Part shown: positions 1-6,338 of the stretch, in pieces | Layout of the letters: each line of letters starts with the position of its first letter | Position numbering within the stretch: position 1 is the stretch's first letter | Origin: Helicobacteraceae bacterium | GTDB taxonomy: Bacteria; Campylobacterota; Campylobacteria; Campylobacterales; Sulfurimonadaceae | NCBI GenBank assembly: GCA_024635885.1 | Contig: JAGXIA010000068.1 | Span: 1 to 8,865 of the forward strand | DNA: 8,865 bases | Direction of reading: 5' to 3' | Made by a program: the position numbers and the translations under genes | The notes under the pieces: model-generated | Seen by the model: only the letters and a program-made list of their open reading frames with translations | Database searches by the model: none | What the model was told of the DNA's origin: nothing

Positions 1-702
1 ATATCTGGGAGTTTTAAATTTATCTTCACCATCATTTATAGCGCGAAAAACTACACATCCGCCAAGAGCAGATGAATTCCCGGAGATGATTTTGGTAGTT
101 GAATAAACAGTTATGTCGGCGCCAAGTTGCAATGGTAAAATGCTCATTGGAGTTATGGTGTTATCAACCATTAAAACAACGCCTGCATCGTTTGCGATTT
201 GCGCTATTTTGTTAATATCGGGAAGTCTCATATTAGGGTTTCCGACACTTTCTAAAAAGATTATTTTCGTATTTTCATTTATTGCATTTTTTATGTTTTC
301 AAATTCATCTACATCAAAAAAATGAGTTGTAATTCCAAAACGAGTCAGTGTTTCGGAAAAAAGTGCATAAGTACCACCAAAAAGCCCACCGATTGAGATT
401 ATTTCATCTCCACATGCCAAAAGTGACATTGTTGCAAGTGTTGTTGCAGCCATTCCTGAACTCGTTGCAACTGCACCAATCCCCCCATCCATCTTTGCCA
501 TAATAGCTTCTAATTTCGCTGTAGTGGGATTTCCCATTCTTGAATAGAGTGGCTTTTTCACACTGCCGTCAAAAATTCCCTCCGCTATTTCCGGAGTTGA
601 ATACGCAAAAGAAGCCGAATTTACTATAGACGGACTTACTGCCCCATCTTTACTTCCAATACCCTGAACAAATTCGGTACAATACTCTTCAAAATGATTC
701 AT
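1..702 (-). CDS. Cys/Met metabolism PLP-dependent enzyme (trans-sulfuration family), N-terminal part, cut by window edge
   Basis: A PLP enzyme of the family that holds O-acetylhomoserine sulfhydrylase, cystathionine gamma-synthase and methionine gamma-lyase. The 234 visible residues begin at the ATG at 702-700 and remain open at base 1; family members are usually about 400-430 residues, so roughly 55% is present. Visible family marks are YSRMGNPT (about residues 53-60, phosphate contact from the neighbouring subunit), SSGMA (81-85, PLP phosphate loop), DNT with the pyridine-nitrogen aspartate D180, and STTK with the Schiff-base lysine K204 (codon at 91-93). Two family positions look changed: LFGGTY has Phe108 where most members have the active-site Tyr of the LYGGT motif, and the usual G-H-G after the lysine is replaced by SGNSS (207-211). 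Family is secure, but substrate and reaction (sulfhydrylation, gamma-elimination or other) cannot be assigned. The gene diverges from bioD and has its own -10 box and an AAGG ribosome site. Confidence 0.9.
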   Translation of the reverse strand, partial: MNHFEEYCTEFVQGIGSKDGAVSPSIVNSASFAYSTPEIAEGIFDGSVKKPLYSRMGNPTTAKLEAIMAKMDGGIGAVATSSGMAATTLATMSLLACGDEIISIGGLFGGTYALFSETLTRFGITTHFFDVDEFENIKNAINENTKIIFLESVGNPNMRLPDINKIAQIANDAGVVLMVDNTITPMSILPLQLGADITVYSTTKIISGNSSALGGCVVFRAINDGEDKFKTPRY

Positions 703-711
703 TTATATATG

Positions 712-715
712 CCTT
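712..715 (-). promoter_or_regulatory. Ribosome binding site of the minus-strand PLP enzyme gene
   Basis: The minus strand reads CAAGGCAT, giving AAGG nine bases before the ATG at 702-700. This supports that ATG as the start: it is the only one preceded by such a site in the short divergent gap, and it gives the expected N-terminal length before the YSRMGNPT motif. Confidence 0.55.
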
Positions 716-722
716 GATTATT

Positions 723-728
723 TATAAG
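723..728 (+). promoter_or_regulatory. Possible weak -10 box for the bioD operon
   Basis: TATAAG (five of six matches to TATAAT) lies 26 nt before the bioD ATG on the plus strand; TATACC at 734-739 is a poorer alternative. Some promoter must lie in or near this 52-bp gap, because the gene on the left is divergent, but the sequence does not decide which hexamer is used. The site would overlap the promoter region of the divergent gene. Confidence 0.3.
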
Positions 729-731
729 TAG

Positions 732-737
732 ATTATA
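732..737 (-). promoter_or_regulatory. Predicted -10 box for the minus-strand PLP enzyme gene
   Basis: The minus strand reads GGTATAATCTAC, a perfect TATAAT about 30 nt upstream of the start codon at 702. No good -35 hexamer lies 16-18 bp upstream (that stretch falls in the first bioD codons), which is usual for sigma-70 promoters of Campylobacterota. An AAGG Shine-Dalgarno at 712-715 sits 9 nt before the ATG. Confidence 0.6.
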
Positions 738-754
738 CCAAACAAGAGATAATT

Positions 755-1399
755 ATGAGAAAAAGAATATTTATTACTGCTACAAATACAGATATAGGTA
801 AGACTTACACAACTAAACTTCTTTTAAAAGAGCTTGCCTCACGTAACATTCGTGTTGGAGTTATAAAACCTATAGAAACGGGAGTTATTAAGAATGCTCC
901 TGATGGGGATGAACTTTTGGCATGTGTAAAAGAACTTAACAGCGAATTTGAGAATATAACAATTCGAGATATTGTACCTATCACGTATGCGCTTCCTGCT
1001 GCTCCTTTTGTCTCTTCTTCTAATACTCTTCTTGATTTTAAAAAGTTAGACAAAGCGGTTGAAAAGTTGGAAAGACATTGTGATGTTTTAATTATAGAAG
1101 GAGCTGGCGGACTTTATGTTCCAATAGATGATAAAACAATGATGATTGATTTAATTAGCCATTTTAAGGCTACTACTCTTTTAGTAACACACTGTTCACT
1201 TGGCTGTATAAATGATACATTACTCAGTAAAAAAGCTTTGAGTGATAGAAATATTCCACATGCCATAGCTTTTAATTGTCGAGAAACAGATAAGAATTTC
1301 TCAACAGTTTCAGAGCCGTATTTTTTGCAATCTGGTTTTAACGTGCTAAAAGTTGACGAAAATATTGACTCTATATGTGATGTCTTGTATAATCTATAA
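755..1399 (+). CDS. bioD: Dethiobiotin synthetase (ATP-dependent)
   Basis: BioD makes the ureido ring of dethiobiotin from 7,8-diaminononanoate, CO2 and ATP, the penultimate step of biotin synthesis in the cytosol. The 214 residues match the family length (about 215-230). The N-terminal P-loop reads ATNTDIGKT (about residues 8-16). KPIETG (38-43) carries the substrate and phosphate-binding lysine. IIEGAGGLYVPID is the BioD signature, followed by the Helicobacter-like HCSLGCINDTLL. The P-loop form (AxNTxxGKT rather than E. coli GTDTEVGKT) and KPIETGV are as I recall for H. pylori BioD, supporting a Campylobacterota origin. The start ATG has only a weak purine-rich site (AAGAGA) upstream. It is the first gene of the plus-strand run and is followed after 21 nt by pyrB. 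No other bio gene is in the window. Confidence 0.95.
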   Translation: MRKRIFITATNTDIGKTYTTKLLLKELASRNIRVGVIKPIETGVIKNAPDGDELLACVKELNSEFENITIRDIVPITYALPAAPFVSSSNTLLDFKKLDKAVEKLERHCDVLIIEGAGGLYVPIDDKTMMIDLISHFKATTLLVTHCSLGCINDTLLSKKALSDRNIPHAIAFNCRETDKNFSTVSEPYFLQSGFNVLKVDENIDSICDVLYNL

Positions 1400-1420
1400 A
1401 TTATTTAATAAAAGAGACTC

Positions 1421-2296
1421 ATGCAACATTTAATTCGCACAGATGATTTTACGGTCCAAGAGATAAATGAGATACTAGCTGATGCTAAAAAGTTTAGTGA
1501 CGGTCATTTTGAGAAAATACTTCAGGATAAAATCATTATTACTTTGTTTTTTGAAAACTCTACTCGAACAAGAAGCTCTTTTGAGATTGCGGCAAAAAGG
1601 CTTGGAGCAGACATGATTCACCTTGATGTTTCAAAAAGCTCAACCAAAAAAGGGGAGACGCTTGTTGATACGGCTATGAATTTAGATGCAATGGGTCCAC
1701 ATGCCATAATTGTCAGGCATCAAAATGCGGGTGTTCCTAAAATACTTTCTAATCATACAAAAGCGGCTATTGTAAATGCCGGTGATGGGGCACATGCTCA
1801 TCCGACTCAAGCACTTCTTGACCTTTATACTTTAAAAGAACATTTCGGCGAATTAAAGGGTAAAAAAATAGCGATTGTGGGCGATATTAAAAACTCTCGT
1901 GTAGCTAACTCTAACATAGAGCTTCTAACTCGCTTTGGTATGGAAGTTATCTTAGTTGCTCCGCCGCAGTTTTTACCAAAAACAACGCTTAGAACAACCC
2001 ATTTTTTAGAAGAGATTATAGACGAGGTTGATGCAATTATGAGTCTGAGAACCCAGACGGAAAGACACTCTTCTCAGAGTTATGCTTCGCTCAAAGATTA
2101 TGCAAGTGACTTTTGTATAAGCTCAGAACTATTAGGAGATAGAGATATTATATTGCTTCATCCAGGACCGGTTCACAGAAATATAGATATTTGTGACAAA
2201 CTTTTAGCAGATGAGCGATGTAAAGTACTTGAACAAGTTTCCAATGGCGTCTCAATTAGAATGGCAGTACTTAAAAAACTCATTTATGACATTTGA
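1421..2296 (+). CDS. pyrB: Aspartate carbamoyltransferase, catalytic chain
   Basis: ATCase joins carbamoyl phosphate and L-aspartate to give N-carbamoyl-aspartate, the committed step of pyrimidine synthesis. At 291 residues it is slightly shorter than the usual 300-310. The carbamoyl-phosphate site is complete: ENSTRTR (45-51), the mobile loop SSTKKGET (73-80) with its lysine, RHQ (99-101) and HPTQALLDL (127-135). The aspartate side has GDIKNSR (154-160), RTQTER (210-215) and HPGPVHRN (247-254), closer to the B. subtilis-type HPxPVxR form than to E. coli HPLPR. This distinguishes it from ornithine carbamoyltransferase. No regulatory chain gene pyrI is adjacent, so a pyrI-independent enzyme, perhaps associated with a PyrC-type partner elsewhere, is likely by inference. 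An AAGAGA site lies just before the ATG. The last 11 nt overlap pabB. Confidence 0.96.
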   Translation: MQHLIRTDDFTVQEINEILADAKKFSDGHFEKILQDKIIITLFFENSTRTRSSFEIAAKRLGADMIHLDVSKSSTKKGETLVDTAMNLDAMGPHAIIVRHQNAGVPKILSNHTKAAIVNAGDGAHAHPTQALLDLYTLKEHFGELKGKKIAIVGDIKNSRVANSNIELLTRFGMEVILVAPPQFLPKTTLRTTHFLEEIIDEVDAIMSLRTQTERHSSQSYASLKDYASDFCISSELLGDRDIILLHPGPVHRNIDICDKLLADERCKVLEQVSNGVSIRMAVLKKLIYDI

Positions 2297-3224
2297 GTAT
2301 TTAAACGAGCTTGGTTCTAAAAGAGAACCTTTTTTATTTATATGTGATTTTAAGGCTGAAAATTTAGAAGTTATACTTTTAAAAGATTTGAAAAACTCAG
2401 ATATTGAATTTTGTATTGATGAAAATTATGAAAAAAAAGAGCATGAACACACTCTGAAAAAAAATCCAAAATCTTTCGCTGAGTATAAGAAAAAATTTGA
2501 CTTTGTAATCGAGAAAATAAAATCCGGTGACACGTATTTACTGAATTTAACTCAGCCGACAAAAATAGAATCTCCTCTTACTTTAAAGCAAATATACAAG
2601 AATGCAAATGCTCACTATAAACTTAGATATAAAGATGAGTTCGTCTGTTTCTCTCCTGAAAAGTTCATACAATTAAAAGATGATAAAATTCATACCTATC
2701 CGATGAAAGGAACTATTGACGCTTCACTTCCACATGCCCAAGAAGAAATATTGAAGAATGAAAAAGAGATGGCAGAACATATAATGGTTGTTGATTTACT
2801 TAGAAATGATTTGTCCATAGTTGCACAAGATGTTAAAGTTGAGAAGTTTCGGTATGTACAGACCATAGAAGCCGGAGAAAAAAAACTTTTACAAGTAAGT
2901 TCCCATATCAGCGGTCATGTAGGAACTGATTGGCACGCTCAAATAGGCACTATATTAAAGTCTCTTTTACCTGCAGGAAGCATAAGCGGAGCCCCCAAAA
3001 AAAGTACTTTAGAAATAATAGATGCAGTTGAGGGCTATGAAAGAGGATATTTCAGTGGAGTATTCGGTGTATATGACGGTACAAGTCTCGACAGTGGAGT
3101 TATGATTCGCTTTATTGAGAAGAATAATAATGCTTATATTTATAAAAGTGGCGGTGGAATTACTCTCGATAGCGATGTTAGGTTAGAGTATAATGAGCTA
3201 CAAGATAAAATTTATTTACCGTAA
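2286..3224 (+). CDS. pabB: Aminodeoxychorismate synthase component I (PabB, short form)
   Basis: PabB adds ammonia to chorismate to give 4-amino-4-deoxychorismate, the first step to p-aminobenzoate and folate. I start it at ATG 2286, overlapping the pyrB stop by 11 nt. An in-frame ATG at 2211 would add 25 residues lying wholly inside pyrB, whereas residues from 2286 (MTFEYLNELG...PFLFICDF) look like a normal PabB N-terminus. The resulting 312 residues are much shorter than E. coli PabB (about 450) but contain the whole chorismate-binding core. PMKGT (139-143) has Lys141, which marks ADC synthase rather than TrpE (PIAGT). Also present are EHIMVVDLLRND (164-175), LPAGSISGAPK (228-238), GYFSGVFGVYDG and GGGIT (289-293), with EYNE near 301-304 as metal ligands. 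No Shine-Dalgarno is visible, so translation is probably coupled to pyrB. PabA and PabC are not in the window. Confidence 0.93.
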   Translation: MTFEYLNELGSKREPFLFICDFKAENLEVILLKDLKNSDIEFCIDENYEKKEHEHTLKKNPKSFAEYKKKFDFVIEKIKSGDTYLLNLTQPTKIESPLTLKQIYKNANAHYKLRYKDEFVCFSPEKFIQLKDDKIHTYPMKGTIDASLPHAQEEILKNEKEMAEHIMVVDLLRNDLSIVAQDVKVEKFRYVQTIEAGEKKLLQVSSHISGHVGTDWHAQIGTILKSLLPAGSISGAPKKSTLEIIDAVEGYERGYFSGVFGVYDGTSLDSGVMIRFIEKNNNAYIYKSGGGITLDSDVRLEYNELQDKIYLP

Positions 3225-3231
3225 AAGGGAG
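3225..3231 (+). promoter_or_regulatory. Ribosome binding site that fixes the histidine kinase start
   Basis: AAGGGAG lies 3 nt (AAGG: 6 nt) before the ATG at 3235. The alternative in-frame ATG at 3193 sits inside the end of pabB without such a site and would only add 14 basic residues, so 3235 is the better start. Confidence 0.65.
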
Positions 3232-3234
3232 AGA

Positions 3235-4635
3235 ATGAAAGGCTTAAAAAACTTTTTTACAAGCGGCTATATAATTGAACACTCTAATAAAGATTTAAAG
3301 AGTAGATATCAAATGGTTAATATAGCTTTGCTTCTCTCAAGTATAGTCCTTATATACGGTATGATAGGTAACTATGTAAGGGAAATTTCAGGACTCATAT
3401 CCTTGGAACTGTTTTTACTTTGTGTGAATATCATACTTTTTTTTACACTCAGAACTTATAAAAAATCCTTTGAATATGTCACGATAATTATTACAACACA
3501 GTTTACTTTCTTTTTTTTATTTCTTGTTTATACTACAGAACCTGCTGCTTTAAAGCATGTCTGGCTTTTAACATATCCTATCGTTCTTCTGTATTTCCAA
3601 AAAAATAGAAATGGGGTATATTGGGTCGCTTTCACACTTTTTGCCTTGGTAGTGGCTCCATTACAAAGTTTTGTAGAAGTGCAGTACTCACTTTATCAGG
3701 TTACATATCTTGCTTTTTCCCTAATGATAGTAAGTGTGATTATTCATTTTTACCAGCTAAAAATGGACGAAGCAAAAGATACCATTTTAGAGCAGCAGGC
3801 CATGCTTCTTGATTTTAACAGTAATCTTGAAGAACAGGTAAAAGAAAAAACTTTTAAATTACAGGTATTAAATGAAATGCTCGAAATAAAGGTTCAAGAT
3901 AAAATAGAAAAACTAATAGAAAAAGATGAACTTTTAACAACTCAATCCAGACAGGCTGTTATGGGTGAAATGATAAGTATGATTGCCCATCAGTGGCGAC
4001 AGCCACTGTCTATGATTACACTTCAAATATCAAACTTACAAATCACAAGGCTTCTTGGTAGTCAAGTGAGTGATGATGAGCTTTATAAAACTCTTACTAA
4101 GATTAGCGATACTATTATTTATTTGTCTGATACCATAGATGATTTTCAAACATATTTTCATCCAAATAAAGAAGTGAGTGAAATTAATATATTTGAGCTG
4201 CTTAAACGAGCGATTAACTTTAGTGAACCTAGACTTAAAAGTAATAATATAGAAATAATTATAGTAGAGAAGAAAAATAAACTAGTTGTACAAACATATG
4301 TAAATGAACTTCTGCAAGTTATATTAAATATTCTTAATAATGCTATAGATGTTTTGACTGAAAGAGAAGTTTTAAACCCAAAAGTAATTCTGAAAATCGA
4401 AAATAAAGAAAACAAAATCAAGATTTATATACAAGACAATGGTGGAGGAATTAGTGAAGAAAATCTATCACGTATTTTTGAGCCTTATTTCAGTACAAAA
4501 GGTAAGAATGGAACTGGACTAGGACTTTATATGAGTCAGATGATAATAGAAAAACAGTTTGGAGGAGAGATAAAAGTAGAAAATTCCTCTAAAGGTGCTA
4601 CTTTTGCAGTGGAAATTCCTAAAAAAACAATATAA
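3235..4635 (+). CDS. Orphan membrane sensor histidine kinase with polytopic sensor region
   Basis: A 466-residue sensor kinase. Residues about 28-46, 54-74, 80-99, 109-122, 127-143 and 157-173 form six likely membrane segments with very short loops, so any signal is probably sensed in or near the membrane rather than by a large periplasmic domain. Residues about 174-240 are charged and heptad-like (a coiled coil), with no recognisable HAMP or PAS. The H-box is MGEMISMIAHQWRQPL with phospho-acceptor His252, the 'HQWRQPL' type frequent in Campylobacterota. The ATPase domain follows in order: N-box (about 365-376, NILNNAIDVL), G1 DNGGGI (401-406), F-box FEPYFSTK and G2 GTGLGLY (426-432). All catalytic motifs are intact. 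No response regulator is adjacent, so the output is unknown. It starts 10 nt after pabB and is followed after 2 nt by an unknown membrane protein. The ligand cannot be predicted. Confidence 0.92.
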   Translation: MKGLKNFFTSGYIIEHSNKDLKSRYQMVNIALLLSSIVLIYGMIGNYVREISGLISLELFLLCVNIILFFTLRTYKKSFEYVTIIITTQFTFFFLFLVYTTEPAALKHVWLLTYPIVLLYFQKNRNGVYWVAFTLFALVVAPLQSFVEVQYSLYQVTYLAFSLMIVSVIIHFYQLKMDEAKDTILEQQAMLLDFNSNLEEQVKEKTFKLQVLNEMLEIKVQDKIEKLIEKDELLTTQSRQAVMGEMISMIAHQWRQPLSMITLQISNLQITRLLGSQVSDDELYKTLTKISDTIIYLSDTIDDFQTYFHPNKEVSEINIFELLKRAINFSEPRLKSNNIEIIIVEKKNKLVVQTYVNELLQVILNILNNAIDVLTEREVLNPKVILKIENKENKIKIYIQDNGGGISEENLSRIFEPYFSTKGKNGTGLGLYMSQMIIEKQFGGEIKVENSSKGATFAVEIPKKTI

Positions 4636-4637
4636 CT

Positions 4638-5312
4638 ATGAAATCACTCTTTTTATACATAAGCGCCGGGAGCATACTGTTTATATATTTTTATTATAAC
4701 TCTTTCTACTATGCTAATGAAATTTACTTTTTTTCATATTTACTTACCCCTTTAGAACTAATTATCAGTTTTCACCTTTTTTTACTGAGTATTATTTTTT
4801 TGATATATAAAAAATTTATACTGTCTTTTAGAGATAAAAAAAAGATTTATGAACTTAGCATAGTCCATTTTTCAATAAGTCTTTCTCTTGTATTTATCGC
4901 TCAATATACATACAGTATATTCTTCCAATTTGTTTTTCTTCTTTTACTTTTGGATTTCAAGAAAAAATACATAAATAATTTAATCTTTCTTCTTTACCTG
5001 TTTTTCACACATTATGCTTTAGTCTTACTATTTACATCTGATGTGATAATACTGTATTTTCTTAATCTCTGGGCAGTTGCACTGCTGATTTATAGACACA
5101 AAAGAGTTTTTTCGAAGTTAGATTATCTGGCATGTGGAATGTCTCTAGCTCTACTTCTTTTCGTTTACAATAGCTTTGATACGTACATTTTTGATGTCTA
5201 TATTTGGCTTGATGTTGTGGATGCTCCAAAATTTATAAACAGTGCAGTCCTCTATGTATTATCACTGCTGCACATTTTTCTTTTCTTTTTTCTTCGCTTT
5301 AAAAGAAAATGA
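4638..5312 (+). CDS. Unrecognised Phe/Tyr-rich polytopic membrane protein
   Basis: I do not recognise this 224-residue protein. It is strongly hydrophobic, with about seven or eight likely membrane segments at roughly residues 4-20, 33-57, 73-92, 94-106, 114-133, 136-152, 163-178 and 202-219. Basic clusters KKF..RDKKK (58-69), KKK (108-110), RHKR (153-156) and a C-terminal RFKRK suggest cytoplasmic loops and a cytoplasmic C-terminus. About a quarter of residues are Phe or Tyr (33 Phe, 22 Tyr by my count), and four His (46, 77, 125, 212) fall in predicted membrane segments. No cleavable signal peptide, soluble domain or catalytic motif is seen. The ATG lies 2 nt after the kinase stop codon without a Shine-Dalgarno, so translation is probably coupled to the kinase. 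A sensor partner or accessory for that kinase is the simplest reading of the context, but this is inference. Base composition is very T-rich, as expected from the Phe, Leu and Ile codons. Confidence 0.8.
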   Translation: MKSLFLYISAGSILFIYFYYNSFYYANEIYFFSYLLTPLELIISFHLFLLSIIFLIYKKFILSFRDKKKIYELSIVHFSISLSLVFIAQYTYSIFFQFVFLLLLLDFKKKYINNLIFLLYLFFTHYALVLLFTSDVIILYFLNLWAVALLIYRHKRVFSKLDYLACGMSLALLLFVYNSFDTYIFDVYIWLDVVDAPKFINSAVLYVLSLLHIFLFFFLRFKRK

Positions 5313-5324
5313 TGCTAATTGGGC

Positions 5325-5330
5325 TATAAT
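5325..5330 (+). promoter_or_regulatory. Predicted -10 box for the tal-pilT unit
   Basis: GGGCTATAATAAAG contains a perfect TATAAT 27 nt before the tal ATG, just after the preceding stop codon. No -35 consensus lies at 16-18 bp, but the region upstream is T-rich, as in Campylobacterota promoters. A TTAGGA ribosome site (AGGA at 5347-5350) sits 7 nt before the tal start. This marks a likely break between the bioD-to-membrane-protein run and tal. Confidence 0.65.
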
Positions 5331-5357
5331 AAAGAAAAAAATATTTAGGATTAAAGT

Positions 5358-6338
5358 ATGTATATAGAAGATTTAAAGTTCTCTTTGTGGGCTGATTTTA
5401 TTGAAAGAGATTATCTTGACAATGAATTCAAAGATTTAATAGATCAGGGAATTATAAATGGAGCGACTTCTAACCCTTCTATTTTTAAAAATGCAATTTT
5501 AAACTCTCCTGCTTATAAAAATCAGTTGGCAAACTCAGCTTCATTGCCTCCAAAGGAGAAGTATGAGGCAGTAGCTATTTATGATATTACAAAAGCTGCT
5601 GATATTTTGAAACCACTTTATGAAGCCGGCAATGACGGTTATGTGAGTATTGAAGTCGATCCTTACTTATGTGATGACTCTCGCTCTACAATTGCTGAGG
5701 GTAAAAGACTTTTTAAAACTATAAATAGAAAAAATGTAATGATTAAAGTCCCGGCGACTCCTTCAGGTTATGAAGCAATGCAAGAACTTACGGCATGTGG
5801 AATTCCTGTAAATGCAACACTTATATTTAAAAAAGAGCAGGCTATAGCCTGTGCTAAAGCTTTTGAACTTGGTATGCAAAGAAGTGGAACTAAGGTTGAT
5901 ACAGTCATTAGTATTTTTGTGAGTCGAGTAGATCGAGCACTAGATACCAAACTGAGTGAAAATGGAATTGAAACTGCCTTAACAGGGATTTATAATAGTG
6001 CAGATATTTATGCATCTATCGAAGATATGAAGGTTGAAGGGTGTCGAATTCTGTTTGCCAGTACCGGTGTAAAGGATGATTCTTTACCAGCTTACTATTA
6101 TGTAAGTAAGTTATTGGCTTATAACAGTGTTAATACAGCACCCATCGATACCATAAAAGCATTCCATGAAAATGGAATAAAAGAGACCGCTTTGCCTATA
6201 TTAGATGAAATCATAAAAAAGCATTTTCTTAAAATAAAAAATGCCGGAATAGATTTTGACGTACTTTTAGAGACGCTGATAGCCGATGGATTAGAGTCAT
6301 TTAAAGACGCATTTAAAGATATATTGGAGACATTATGA
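5358..6338 (+). CDS. tal: Transaldolase
   Basis: Transaldolase moves a dihydroxyacetone unit between sugar phosphates in the non-oxidative pentose phosphate pathway in the cytosol. The 326 residues fit the longer bacterial transaldolase subfamily (the type typified by mycobacterial Tal and H. pylori Tal). Visible active-site elements are SLWADF with Asp13, GATSNPSIF (35-43) with Asn39, SIEVDP with Glu99, MIKVPAT with the Schiff-base Lys130, VNATLIF (151-157) and SIFVSRVD (185-192). It has its own TATAAT box and a good AGGA site. Its stop codon overlaps the start of the pilus ATPase gene (ATGA, 4 nt), so both are probably translated in a coupled way. In H. pylori, as I recall, tal directly precedes rplY and pth; here the ATPase gene sits between. 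Confidence 0.95.
   Translation: MYIEDLKFSLWADFIERDYLDNEFKDLIDQGIINGATSNPSIFKNAILNSPAYKNQLANSASLPPKEKYEAVAIYDITKAADILKPLYEAGNDGYVSIEVDPYLCDDSRSTIAEGKRLFKTINRKNVMIKVPATPSGYEAMQELTACGIPVNATLIFKKEQAIACAKAFELGMQRSGTKVDTVISIFVSRVDRALDTKLSENGIETALTGIYNSADIYASIEDMKVEGCRILFASTGVKDDSLPAYYYVSKLLAYNSVNTAPIDTIKAFHENGIKETALPILDEIIKKHFLKIKNAGIDFDVLLETLIADGLESFKDAFKDILETL

Noticed and set aside
113..325. Plus-strand open frame opposite the PLP enzyme gene
   Set aside because: It lies wholly antisense to a protein with clear family motifs, including the PLP lysine, and has no recognisable content.
2431..2885. Several A8 tracts in pabB (2431-2438, 2457-2464, 2878-2885) as phase-variable sites
   Set aside because: Such tracts are expected in AT-rich Lys-rich coding sequence, the reading frame is intact, and phase variation in this group mostly uses poly-G/C. 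The T8 tracts in the kinase gene (3437-3444, 3511-3518) are treated the same way.
3193..3234. Upstream ATG for the histidine kinase at 3193
   Set aside because: It overlaps the end of pabB, lacks a ribosome site and adds only a short basic tail; ATG 3235 has AAGGGAG at good spacing.
3621..3812. Plus-strand 63-codon open frame inside the kinase gene
   Set aside because: It is an out-of-frame overlap with the kinase membrane region, with no ribosome site or family resemblance.
5281..5309. Perfect 9-bp inverted repeat TTTTCTTTT / AAAAGAAAA with an 11-nt loop, at the end of the membrane protein gene
   Set aside because: The stem is nearly all A-T, no T run follows, and the arms are explained by Phe and Lys/Arg codons. 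It is placed where a terminator would fit, but the sequence does not support one.
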